Source of the DNA: Candidatus Uhrbacteria bacterium
GTDB taxonomy: Bacteria > Patescibacteriota > Patescibacteriia > UBA9934 > GWF2-40-263
Length of the DNA stretch: 46,858 bases
Assembly (NCBI GenBank): GCA_016209325.1
Contig: JACQWJ010000025.1
Location: 1 to 46,858, forward strand
Reading direction: 5' to 3'
A program made the translations under genes and the position numbers. The notes beneath the pieces are model-generated. The model was not told the DNA's origin. It did not search any database and was given only the letters and a program-made list of their open reading frames with translations. Positions 22,241 to 30,800 of this stretch are shown piece after piece; the first letter of the stretch is position 1; every line of letters starts with the position of its first letter.

Positions 22241-24901
22241 ATGCAAAATAACATCGTTATCAAGGGCGCACGGGAGCACAATTTGAAGAACATCACCCTC
22301 GAGTTGCCCCGGAACAAGCTCATCTGCTTTACCGGCCTCTCCGGCTCGGGGAAGTCGAGTTTGGCGTTCGACACGATTTTCGCCGAGGGACAGCGGCGCT
22401 ACATCGAGTCCTTGTCGGCGTACGCCCGCCAGTTTTTGGGACAGATGGAGAAGCCGGACGTGGACGAGATTGAGGGATTGTCGCCCGCCATCTCGATCGA
22501 CCAGAAGGTGCACTCCGCCAATCCGCGCTCGACTGTGGCCACGATCACGGAGATTTACGACTACCTGCGGGTCCTGTTCGCCCGGGTAGGCAAGCCCCAC
22601 TGCCCGACGTGCAAGCAGGAGATCAAGAAGCTCACGAACGAGGAGATGGTGGATGTGGTCTTGAAAAGGGTTGAAAAGGGACAGGGAGGGAAAGGGGGCG
22701 AGGGAGGAGAAGGTGGATCGAAGAGGAAAAAGAACGAAAGTCCTACGGTAAAGATTTTAGCCCCCGTCGTTCGCGGGCGGAAGGGCGAGTACTATCAGTT
22801 GCTGTACGACCTTTACAACTCCGGCTTCGCCCGCGTGCGCATCGACGGGAAGGAGTACGCTCTGAACGAGCAGATCAAGCTCGGGCGCTACCAACAGCAC
22901 ACGATCGAGGTGGTCGTGGACACGATTCCGGCAAAGAGTCTTCTCCCCCTTACCAATGGGGAGCTAGAGGGGGTTGCCTCCGACACGCGTCAGCGTCTGG
23001 CTGAAGGGCTCGAGACGGCCGTGGAGAAGGGGAATGATGTTGCGATCATCGTCTATCCGGACGGAAGTGAGCAGCCGCTGTCTTCCAAATTCAGCTGCCC
23101 GAACGACGGCTTCTCGTTTCCCGAAATCGAGCCGCGGCTCTTCTCGTTCAACTCGCCCTACGGCGCCTGCCCCGCCTGCCATGGGTTGGGAACAGCGGAC
23201 CTCTTCAGCGAGGACATGTGCCAGACGTGCCAAGGCGACCGGCTGCGTCCAGAAGCGCTGCATGTGTGGCTGCCGGCATGGGACACGCAAGACTCCCTCC
23301 ACGCAGGACCTCCCCTTAACCCCTCCTTGGTAAGGAGGGGAAATACGCCGGGTCTGTCGATCGTCGACCTGTCGTCCATGTCGATCGAGCGCGCTGCCGA
23401 CTACTTCCTGACGGTCGAGATGACCGAGCGTCAGCGGGAGATCGCGGGACCGGCCCTGAAGGAGATCCTGAACCGGCTCCAGTTCATGCTCGACGTCGGG
23501 CTCCACTACCTCACGCTCCGGCGCATGGCCGGCAGCCTGTCGGGGGGCGAGGCGCAGCGCATCCGCCTCGCGTCCCAGGTCGGCTCGCGGCTCGTCGGTG
23601 CCCTGTACGTGCTCGACGAGCCCACGATCGGCCTCCACCAGCGCGACAACGACCGCCTTATCCAGACCTTGACGGAATTGCGCGACTTGGGGAATACAGT
23701 GATCGTGGTCGAGCACGACGAGGACACGATCCGTGCGTCCGACTACATGGTCGAGATCGGTCCCGGTGCCGGCGTTCACGGGGGGCAGGTCGTCGCGGCC
23801 GGTCCGGTGCCGAAGGTATTCGACGCGCCCGGATCGATGACGGGCGCGTACATGCGCGGCGACCGGAAGATTCCCGTGCCAGAAAAGCGGCGCGCCGTCG
23901 GAAGCGACGCGATCAAGGTCCGTGGCGCGTCCGAGAACAACTTGAAGAACGTCGACGTCGATATTCCGCTCCGCCGGTTCGTGTGCGTGACGGGCGTTTC
24001 CGGCTCCGGCAAGTCGACCCTTGCCTACGACACCATGTATAAGGAGCTGTCCCGCCGTCTGTACGGGTCCAAGGCCGTGCCGGGGAAGCACAAGGCGGTC
24101 CTCGGGGCCGAGTACGTCGACAAGGCCATCCTGATCGACCAGTCCCCGATCGGTCGCACGTCCCGCAGCAACCCTGCGACCTACACAGGCGCCTGGGGGC
24201 CCATCCGCGAAATGTTTTCCGCCACGGCCGAAGCGCGCTACCGTGGCTACAAGCCGGGACGCTTCAGCTTCAACGTGCCAGGTGGACGCTGCGAGAACTG
24301 CGAGGGGCACGGGACCATCGCCATCGAGATGCACTTCCTGCCGACCGTGCACGTCACATGCGACGTGTGCAAGGGAAAGCGTTTTGACCGCGAAACGTTA
24401 GAGATCGAGTACAAGGAAAAGAATGTTTTTCAAGTTCTTGAAATGACCGTTGAAGAATCCGCGGCATTCTTCAAAGATATCCCATTTGTGTCTGACAAGA
24501 TGGAGACCCTGAACCGGGTCGGGCTCGGCTATCTCAAGCTCGGCCAGCCGGCTCCCACCCTTTCGGGCGGGGAAGCGCAGCGCGTGAAGCTTTCGTCGGA
24601 GCTATCCAAGCGTTCCACGGGTCGAACACTCTATTTGCTCGACGAGCCGACGACCGGCCTGCACTTCGCCGACATCGAGCAGCTCCTGAAGGTCCTGCAC
24701 GCGCTCGTTGACCACGGCAATTCCGTCATTGTGATCGAGCACAACTTGGACGTGATCAAGACCGCGGATTGGCTCATCGACCTCGGTCCGGAGGGCGGGG
24801 ACAAGGGCGGGGAGATCGTGTGCGTGGGTACGCCTGAGGACATCGCGCGCAACGCGAAGAGCCATACGGGTCACTACCTCCGACGCATGCTCAAAGCCTG
24901 A
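22241..24901 (+). CDS. uvrA: excinuclease ABC subunit A
   Basis: UvrA is the damage-recognising ABC ATPase dimer of nucleotide excision repair. Both ATPase halves are complete: Walker [10 protein letters not shown] (about 33-41) and GVSGSGKST, signatures [12 protein letters not shown] and [12 protein letters not shown], Walker [14 protein letters not shown] and [13 protein letters not shown]. The second zinc module (CENCEGHG...CDVCKGKRF) is intact. Oddities: the first zinc module has CPND instead of CPxC; the roughly 100 residues usually separating CPACHGLG from CQTCQGDRL are reduced to a short linker; a Gly/Glu/Lys linker occurs near 150-165; and two palindromic inserts lie at about 230-246 and 356-369. 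The 886-residue length is shorter than the usual 940 or so. Confidence 0.97.
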   Translation: MQNNIVIKGAREHNLKNITLELPRNKLICFTGLSGSGKSSLAFDTIFAEGQRRYIESLSAYARQFLGQMEKPDVDEIEGLSPAISIDQKVHSANPRSTVATITEIYDYLRVLFARVGKPHCPTCKQEIKKLTNEEMVDVVLKRVEKGQGGKGGEGGEGGSKRKKNESPTVKILAPVVRGRKGEYYQLLYDLYNSGFARVRIDGKEYALNEQIKLGRYQQHTIEVVVDTIPAKSLLPLTNGELEGVASDTRQRLAEGLETAVEKGNDVAIIVYPDGSEQPLSSKFSCPNDGFSFPEIEPRLFSFNSPYGACPACHGLGTADLFSEDMCQTCQGDRLRPEALHVWLPAWDTQDSLHAGPPLNPSLVRRGNTPGLSIVDLSSMSIERAADYFLTVEMTERQREIAGPALKEILNRLQFMLDVGLHYLTLRRMAGSLSGGEAQRIRLASQVGSRLVGALYVLDEPTIGLHQRDNDRLIQTLTELRDLGNTVIVVEHDEDTIRASDYMVEIGPGAGVHGGQVVAAGPVPKVFDAPGSMTGAYMRGDRKIPVPEKRRAVGSDAIKVRGASENNLKNVDVDIPLRRFVCVTGVSGSGKSTLAYDTMYKELSRRLYGSKAVPGKHKAVLGAEYVDKAILIDQSPIGRTSRSNPATYTGAWGPIREMFSATAEARYRGYKPGRFSFNVPGGRCENCEGHGTIAIEMHFLPTVHVTCDVCKGKRFDRETLEIEYKEKNVFQVLEMTVEESAAFFKDIPFVSDKMETLNRVGLGYLKLGQPAPTLSGGEAQRVKLSSELSKRSTGRTLYLLDEPTTGLHFADIEQLLKVLHALVDHGNSVIVIEHNLDVIKTADWLIDLGPEGGDKGGEIVCVGTPEDIARNAKSHTGHYLRRMLKA
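22930..22978. repeat. palindromic element in frame in uvrA, copy 1
   Basis: A 49-bp segment bounded by GGCAA and TTGCC carries the stem CTCCCC...GGGGAG and ends GAGGGGGTTGCC, like the uvrC copy. It is translated as part of [18 protein letters not shown] just before the conserved [13 protein letters not shown] block. Confidence 0.65.
23306..23345. repeat. palindromic element in frame in uvrA, copy 2
   Basis: A perfect 9-bp stem CCCCTCCTT-GGT-AAGGAGGGG (23320-23340), preceded by CCTCCCCTTAA. It is the same stem as in the 2.7-kb intergenic cluster. It is translated as about [15 protein letters not shown] between RLRPEALHV and the conserved [10 protein letters not shown] block, an insert not found in normal UvrA. 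Confidence 0.85.
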
Positions 24902-24919
24902 AGATTTATTCGTATCTGA

Positions 24920-25387
24920 ATGCCATGCGGTATGGGTTCTCCTAAAGAGCGATTTAAAATGATTCCGGCCGTCTACGTTCTTCTGGCGAGAGAAGGAAAG
25001 GTCCTCCTCATTCGCCGTTTCCAGACCGGCTATTGCGACGGCATGTACACCCTGCCGTCGGGCCATGTGGACGGCGGCGAGTCACTCGTCACCGCCGCAG
25101 TTCGGGAGGCTGCAGAAGAGGTGGGGGTTCGGATCCGTCCGGACCTCATGCGCCTCAGCCATGTCCGCCATCGAAACGCGGAAGACGGCGAACGTCTCGA
25201 TTTCTTTTTCGTGGCAAAATCATGGGAGGGGGAACCGACCAATGCCGAGCCTCACAAATGCGACACATTGCGCTGGGAACAGCTTCAAAACCTTCCAGCG
25301 AACACGCTACCGCATGTTCGTGAAGTGATTACGGCTATTGGGCACGGGGAAACGTATTCAGACGAGGGATTCCACACGTCCGCTTGA
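24920..25387 (+). CDS. Nudix hydrolase
   Basis: The Nudix box is complete: GHVDGGE, then REAAEEVG (the metal-binding REUXEEXGU part), at about residues 48-70. The fold around it fits a nucleotide-type Nudix enzyme (VYVLLAREGKVLLIRRF, DGMYTLPSG, LDFFFVAKSWEGEPTNAEP, CDTLRWEQLQNLP). The EPHKCDTLRW pattern is like that of Nudix proteins hydrolysing nucleoside diphosphates attached to another group; substrate not readable. It lies between uvrA and uvrC in the same direction with gaps under 30 bp, suggesting co-transcription. Start ATG 24920; ATG 24959, which has AAAGAG upstream, is also possible. Confidence 0.9.
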   Translation: MPCGMGSPKERFKMIPAVYVLLAREGKVLLIRRFQTGYCDGMYTLPSGHVDGGESLVTAAVREAAEEVGVRIRPDLMRLSHVRHRNAEDGERLDFFFVAKSWEGEPTNAEPHKCDTLRWEQLQNLPANTLPHVREVITAIGHGETYSDEGFHTSA

Positions 25388-25414
25388 AGTTGTTGGATTT
25401 TTTTACCGCAATCC

Positions 25415-26794
25415 ATGATTCCACCAGCGATCAAAGTCAAAAATAACGAGCTTCCCGACAACTCCGGGGTTTACTTTTATTACGACGCCGGCGGAACCCT
25501 GCTGTATGTCGGCAAAGCCACTTCGCTTCGGAAGCGGGTCGGGTCCTACTTTTTCAAGGCGCATGACAATCGGATCGCGGACTTGGTCCGCAACATCGTT
25601 TTCATCGACTATATCGAGACGCCGACGGTGATCGAGGCGCTCGTGCTTGAGGCCAATCAGATCAAGGCGCTCCGGCCGAAGTACAACATTCTGCAACGCG
25701 ACGACAAGAGTTTCCTCTATCTCGCGGTCACGAACGACCCGTATCCGAAGCCGCTCCTGATGCGCGGTCTCGACCTGGAGCGTTTGGGCGTCGATCCGTT
25801 CGACCGCACGCTGTCGCCCCGCGCCCGCAAGCTGTTCCTGGCCGTGTTCGGACCCTATACGAGCGGATCTTCGCTCCGTCGCGCGCTCGAGTTCATCCGC
25901 AAGGCGATTCCGTGGAGCACGTGCGATCCACCGGAGGCAACCCCCTCCACCTCCCCCTTCGTAAGGGGGAGAGTTGCCCGTCCCTGCTTCAACGTCCATA
26001 TCCGCCTGTGTCCCGGAGTGTGTGCCGGCAAGATCAGCCGGGAGGACTACCGTAAGATCATTCGTCAGCTCATTCTCTTTTTTGAGGGCAAGAAGGCACA
26101 ACTCGTGCGTCAGATGAAAAAAGAGATGGAAGCTGCGTCCAAAGCCCAGCGGTTTGAAGAGGCCAGCCGCTTGCGCAACACCATCTTCGCCCTGGAGCAC
26201 ATCCAGGACGTGGCCCTCGTCATGCGCGACGATGTCGAGCTGCCCTTCAGTCGTACGCCGGAGGAAGGGATCGATTTGAATGGCCGCATTGAAGCGTATG
26301 ACATCAGTAATATTTCCGGAACGTCCGCCGTCGGTTCGATGGTTGTCTTCCAAGAGGGAAAGCCTGCCAAGGACCAATATCGAAAATTCAAAATCAAGAC
26401 CGTCCGCGGCTCCGATGACTTTGCGATGATGGAAGAAGTCATGCGCCGCCGCCTGGCGCGTGCGAAGCATTTTCCAAATGCCTGGCCGCTTCCGGTCCTC
26501 ATGGTCATCGACGGCGGGGAAGGGCAGGTCAGTCACGTCCAGGAAGTTTTGAATGAGATGGAAATCAAACTTCCGATCGTCGGCCTAGCAAAGGGGTTCG
26601 ACCGCAAGCAGGACCGCCTGGTCTTCGACCGGACCGACCCGGAACTCGTCCGCGTCGCCACCCGCGGCAAGGAGCTGTTCCAGCAGGCCCGCGACGAGGC
26701 GCACCGCTTCGCGGTCGCGTACCATCGCAAGGTGCGAGCCAAGGCATTTCTTCCAAAACACAAAAAGAGATATCATGGAGTGAATCCTCTATGA
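25415..26794 (+). CDS. uvrC: excinuclease ABC subunit C, short form without HhH tail
   Basis: UvrC makes the two incisions in nucleotide excision repair. The N-terminal GIY-YIG nuclease is at about 18-95 (GVYFYYDAGGTLLYVGKATSLRKRV region), the UVR domain near 235-265 (AQRFEEASRLRNTI) binds UvrB, and the RNase H-like C-terminal nuclease shows IEAYDISNISGTSAVGSMV, VIDGGEGQV and DEAHRFAVAYHR. The protein ends at 459 residues, right after that nuclease, without the helix-hairpin-helix domain that usually follows (normal length about 600). A palindromic insert replaces the linker before RPCFNVHIRLCPGVCAG. It overlaps the next gene by ATGA. Confidence 0.95.
   Translation: MIPPAIKVKNNELPDNSGVYFYYDAGGTLLYVGKATSLRKRVGSYFFKAHDNRIADLVRNIVFIDYIETPTVIEALVLEANQIKALRPKYNILQRDDKSFLYLAVTNDPYPKPLLMRGLDLERLGVDPFDRTLSPRARKLFLAVFGPYTSGSSLRRALEFIRKAIPWSTCDPPEATPSTSPFVRGRVARPCFNVHIRLCPGVCAGKISREDYRKIIRQLILFFEGKKAQLVRQMKKEMEAASKAQRFEEASRLRNTIFALEHIQDVALVMRDDVELPFSRTPEEGIDLNGRIEAYDISNISGTSAVGSMVVFQEGKPAKDQYRKFKIKTVRGSDDFAMMEEVMRRRLARAKHFPNAWPLPVLMVIDGGEGQVSHVQEVLNEMEIKLPIVGLAKGFDRKQDRLVFDRTDPELVRVATRGKELFQQARDEAHRFAVAYHRKVRAKAFLPKHKKRYHGVNPL
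25936..25978. repeat. palindromic element in frame in uvrC
   Basis: A 43-bp segment is bounded by GGCAAC and GTTGCC and contains CTCCCCCTT-CGT-AAGGGGGAG, a perfect 9-bp stem. It codes about residues 174-188 (EATPSTSPFVRGRVA) in the Cys-bounded region between the GIY-YIG and UVR domains. Confidence 0.9.
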
Positions 26795-27030
26795 AATTAT
26801 CCATCCCCGAACTTCTGGGCTGGTACGGCGTCGTCGCGATTCTGCTCGCGTACGTCCTCCTCACTTTTTCCGTTCTCGAATCCCAGAGCCTCGCATACCA
26901 TCTCCTGAACGCGAGCGGGGCGGTGGGGATCGTCGTTGATGCGGTGCATCAAAAAAACTGGCAGCCTGCAGTCCTGAACATCATCTGGCTCGTGATCGCC
27001 GCCATCGCGGTCGGGAGGATTGTGTTTTAA
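26791..27030 (+). CDS. CBU_0592-like small membrane protein
   Basis: The 79-residue product has two to three membrane helices (LLGWYGVVAILLAYVLLTFSV; LLNASGAVGIVVDAV; ILNIIWLVIAAIAVGRIVF) with the layout and the QKNWQPAVLNIIW turn typical of the CBU_0592 family, whose function is unknown. It starts at ATG 26791 inside the uvrC stop (ATGA), so it is translated with uvrC. A palindromic repeat follows 8 bp after the stop. Confidence 0.75.
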   Translation: MKLSIPELLGWYGVVAILLAYVLLTFSVLESQSLAYHLLNASGAVGIVVDAVHQKNWQPAVLNIIWLVIAAIAVGRIVF

Positions 27031-27037
27031 TACAGCC

Positions 27038-27134
27038 TTGTCATCCCGAGCTCGGCGCCCGGCGAAGCCGGGTCCGCCTTTGGCGGAAGGGATCTACCCC
27101 GCTTAGATCCTTCCCGAGACAGTCAGGATGACAA
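27038..27134. repeat. 97-bp REP-like palindrome, TTGTCATCC...GGATGACAA
   Basis: The ends TTGTCATCC and GGATGACAA are perfect complements. Inside are three hairpins: CCCGGCGAAGCCGGG, TCCGCCTTTGGCGGA and GGATCT...AGATCC. This matches the general form of the GTCATCC(T/C)GAG...GGATCT intergenic repeats seen in many bacterial genomes. It lies between an operon end and the next sigma gene. Confidence 0.85.
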
Positions 27135-27161
27135 ACAAGTATTTTTTGAGGATTTTCGCGT

Positions 27162-27884
27162 GTGACAGGTAATGAACAACCCCTCTTTACGTTGAACCTC
27201 GTGAGGCCACTTTTTGGATTTCTTCAGGTTGCGACGGATCTGCTCGGGGCCTTTCATCGACAGGAGAGCACCCAGGCGGCGGGAGACGAGGAGTTGGCCC
27301 GGCGGATGGGGGAAGGTGAACAGTCCGCCTTTGACCAGCTGTACGAGCGTTACTTTCAGAAAATCTACGCCTTCGTGTTCCGGCGCGTCAGTCACCGCGA
27401 GATTGCCGAAGACCTTGTCTCCGAGATTTTCCTCAAGGCGTTTACCCATCGCCGCGCGTTCGTCTGGAAGACGTCTTTTTCCGCCTGGATCTATCGCATC
27501 GCCGCCAACGCGGTCACGGACCATTACCGCACGAAGAAGACTGCTGACGAGCTCGACGATTCCCATCCCGACCATGCTGCAGGGCGTGCAGCGCTCAACG
27601 AGGCAGTCGACCGCTCGCTTCTCGGCATCCAGCTCGAGCGTGTGCTTGAGCTTCTGCAGGAGCGCGAACGTCTGGCCGTGACGCTCAAGTTCTACGCCGA
27701 ATGCACCAATCAAGAGATCGCCGAAGCCTTGAAGTGCACTCCCAACAACATCGGGGTCATCCTTCATCGCGCCCTCAAGCGCTGCGCATCTCTTGCGCCT
27801 CCCGAGCTCAGACGCATGATGGAGACCGTCATTGGTCAGGAAGGCGCCATCTTGTCGGCAGCCGATGCGCGCAGAAGCCCCTAG
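27162..27884 (+). CDS. ECF-type RNA polymerase sigma factor, second in window
   Basis: Region 2 is at about 45-115 (AFDQLYERYFQKIYAFVFRRV, AEDLVSEIFLKAFTHR, FSAWIYRIAANAVTDHYR) and region 4 at about 165-215 (LLQERERLAVTLKFYAECTN, then the HTH QEIAEALKCTPNNIGVILHRALKR). The start is GTG 27162, with no strong Shine-Dalgarno. The first 40 residues are an extension not typical of ECF factors. The gene is 12 bp before the giant alpha-2-macroglobulin-like gene, whose cytoplasmic N-terminus resembles an anti-sigma segment. The pair probably forms a membrane-signalling unit, as at 5.3-7.0 kb. Confidence 0.88.
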   Translation: MTGNEQPLFTLNLVRPLFGFLQVATDLLGAFHRQESTQAAGDEELARRMGEGEQSAFDQLYERYFQKIYAFVFRRVSHREIAEDLVSEIFLKAFTHRRAFVWKTSFSAWIYRIAANAVTDHYRTKKTADELDDSHPDHAAGRAALNEAVDRSLLGIQLERVLELLQERERLAVTLKFYAECTNQEIAEALKCTPNNIGVILHRALKRCASLAPPELRRMMETVIGQEGAILSAADARRSP

Positions 27885-27896
27885 TGTTTACCCCTT

Positions 27897-30800
27897 ATGC
27901 ATTTCCCCAATTTGAGACGAGACCGTAATGAAGATCCTTCGCCGTCGTTGGAACAAGGCGTAGGCGGGCTTTTGGACCGCCAAGCTAAGTCCATTGACGT
28001 TTCGCCGCGACCGGGGTTCAAGGAGGCGCTGCATATGCGCCTTTCGGAAGCCTGGCAGGCATCCCATATGTCTTCTCGTTTTTCTCTTTCGGCCCTGCTT
28101 GCGGGGCCGCAGCGCCGCCTGGCCACCGCGGGCGTCACCGCCCTCGTGCTCGTCGTCGTCGCGAGTCTCGTGCTCCAGCCATTCTTTGGTGTACAGACCG
28201 TTTACGCCTTTGACAGTTTCACCCTCACACCGGAACAGTCGGACGCGCTCGGTATCGCATCCGATACGTCTTTTATTCTTGAGAGCCGTCAGAAGGTGAG
28301 CGTGGCGGACGTGAAGGACAAGCTCGCGCTCAACGTCGCGACTCCCTATACCCTTGATCAGGTTTCGGCCAAGCAGATCCGTCTCGCGTTCGACGAGCCT
28401 CTCCCGGCCGCGAAAGTCGTCAGCGTCAAGCTCCAGACAACTGCCACCGACCCGACGGGTCAGGAAGTTTCTCGTCCCTACTCCTGGGCCTTCCAGGTGA
28501 AGAGTCCATTCCGAATTTTAAATACGATTCCCGGCAAGGAATCTTCCGAAGTTCCCTTGGACGCGGGGATCGAAATCAATTTCAGCCATGAGAACGTCGA
28601 TCCGGAAGCCTTTGCCAACGCGTTTCACGTCGTTCCCGAGGTGAAGGGCCACGTCGAGCATTCCCGGCGCGCGTTCGTGTTCGTGCCCGAGCAGCCGCTT
28701 GCCCCAGAGACCGTTTATTCCGTGACGATCGACGGGTCGCTCGCCCCGAAGGGCAGCGCCGAGGTCCTGGGAGAGGACTACGCGTTCCAGTTTGAGACGT
28801 CCCCGAACAACGCCGAGCGCGGCTTTGATTTTTCCCTCCAGCAGCGCTATCTGACGGTCACGTCTTCCCAGGACGTGTTCGTTCCCTACTCCTCCTACTG
28901 GGGAAACGATTCCATTGGCACGGCACACGCCAAGGTCTATCGCTTCCTCGACGCCGACCAGGTGTCCGCCTTTGACCGTTACGTAGCCGCCGTGCAGAAG
29001 GGACAGGAAGTGGATTGGACCCAGTTCTCAACCCCCGAAGGTATTGCCGACTTTTCACAGCTTTCCCTGGTTGCCGAATTTGACGCGACGGACGTCGCCC
29101 GGAACTGGCAGCATTACCTTCTCTTTCCCCAGCCCTTGGAATCCGGCTATTACCTCGCGGACATCGAAGCCAAGGGCAAGCGCCAGTGGCTTCTCATCCA
29201 GTCAAGCGACCTGACCGCCTACGTCGCCAAGGCGACCGACCGTACCCTCTTCTGGGTGAACCGCGCATCCTCCCACGCGTCCGTTGAGGGTGCACAGGTA
29301 AAATTTACGGGAGACGTCCAGACTGCCGCAACCGGCCCGGATGGAATCGCCTACGTTTCCGCCGAAGGCCGCCTTACGAAGGATTACGTCGCTCCCAAGC
29401 TGGCCGAAATCCGTCATGGGGAAGACGCAATTGTCCTGTCCCTCGACGAGGGATGGATGCCCTATGCCACGAAGGCCGGATGGGACAAGCGGATCGGTCC
29501 GGTTTCGGATCCGCGCTCGGACTATTGGAGCTACGTCTATACGGACCGGCCCATGTACCAGCCTTCTGACACGATTCAGGTCTGGGGCTATGCCGAACGC
29601 CGGACGACCGGCGAACACCCGAAGACGGTGCGCGCCTGGATCGGTCAGCCATCCTGGTGCGATTTCAACGACCCCTCCTGCGGAACGTCCGACATTGTGT
29701 TCGACGAAATCGACCTCCCCGTGACCGAGCGTGGCACGTTCGAAGGGACACTGAAGATCTCGGGAATCAATCCTGGCTATTACGACCTGAAGATCGAATC
29801 CGGAGAAGACGAAATAACCATGCGTGGCGTCCAAGTGACCGAGTATGTGAAGCCCGCGTATACACTTTCCATTGTTCCTGATGTCAAAGCAGCCTTTGCC
29901 GGGGACGCGGTCGGATTTACTGTCCATGGGGAATTCTTCGAGGGAACCCCGGTCAAGAACATGCCCGTCCGCGTTGAGAGCGAGCTCGGCACCCAGGTGG
30001 TGACCTTGGACGAGACAGGCAATGCCCGCGCGACGCTCGCGTTTCCCTACGACTCATCCAACCTCGAATGGCGCTATCCGCGCACCATGTGGATCAATGT
30101 GTCTCCAGATCGTCCAGAAGAGGGAAACATTCAAGCCGGAACCAGCCTGGCTTTGTTCGGACCAAAGGTCTATCTCGACATTCCCTGGGAGCAGGCCAAG
30201 ATCAAGGATGGAACCGGCAGGGTCGAGGTGACCGCCCGGACCGTGGAGCCCTCCGACTCCTGGGATCCGAAGGAATTCGCCCCGTCGGTTCGTCCCGGTC
30301 AGGCGATCCGCGGTGAGGTGGTCGAGATTACCTACGTCCGTCGCGAAATCGGGACGACCTACGACTTCATCCGCAAGCAGACCGTCACCCGGTATGCCTA
30401 CGACCGCAAGGAGGCCAAGATTGCGGACGTCTCTTTGGTAACGGGCGCGGATGGCAAGGCAGGTTATGCATTCCCCATCCGGAACCCCGAAGCCAACTAC
30501 AAGGTGATCCTCTTTGCGTCGGACGAAAATGGCCGTACCGACCGGACTGAGACCTACGTCTGGCAGGACCACCAATTTGAGTACGAGGATCATGCCTTGC
30601 GGTTTACTAACGAAGAGCAGGAAGCCGATCCTCAGCAATTCAAGGGCTATGGGGAAAATCAGACAGTCCATCTGCGCGTCGACTTGGGAGGCAAGCCGTT
30701 TGCCGTACCCGCAGAAGGAACGTTCCTCTATTTCCAGGCCCAACGCGGCATTCAGGAAACGTCCGTCACCCATGGAGGGCGCTACGAATTCCTCTACGAA

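Noticed and set aside
22964-24352. 462-residue minus-strand ORF opposite uvrA
   Set aside because: Antisense shadow of the well-matched uvrA frame.
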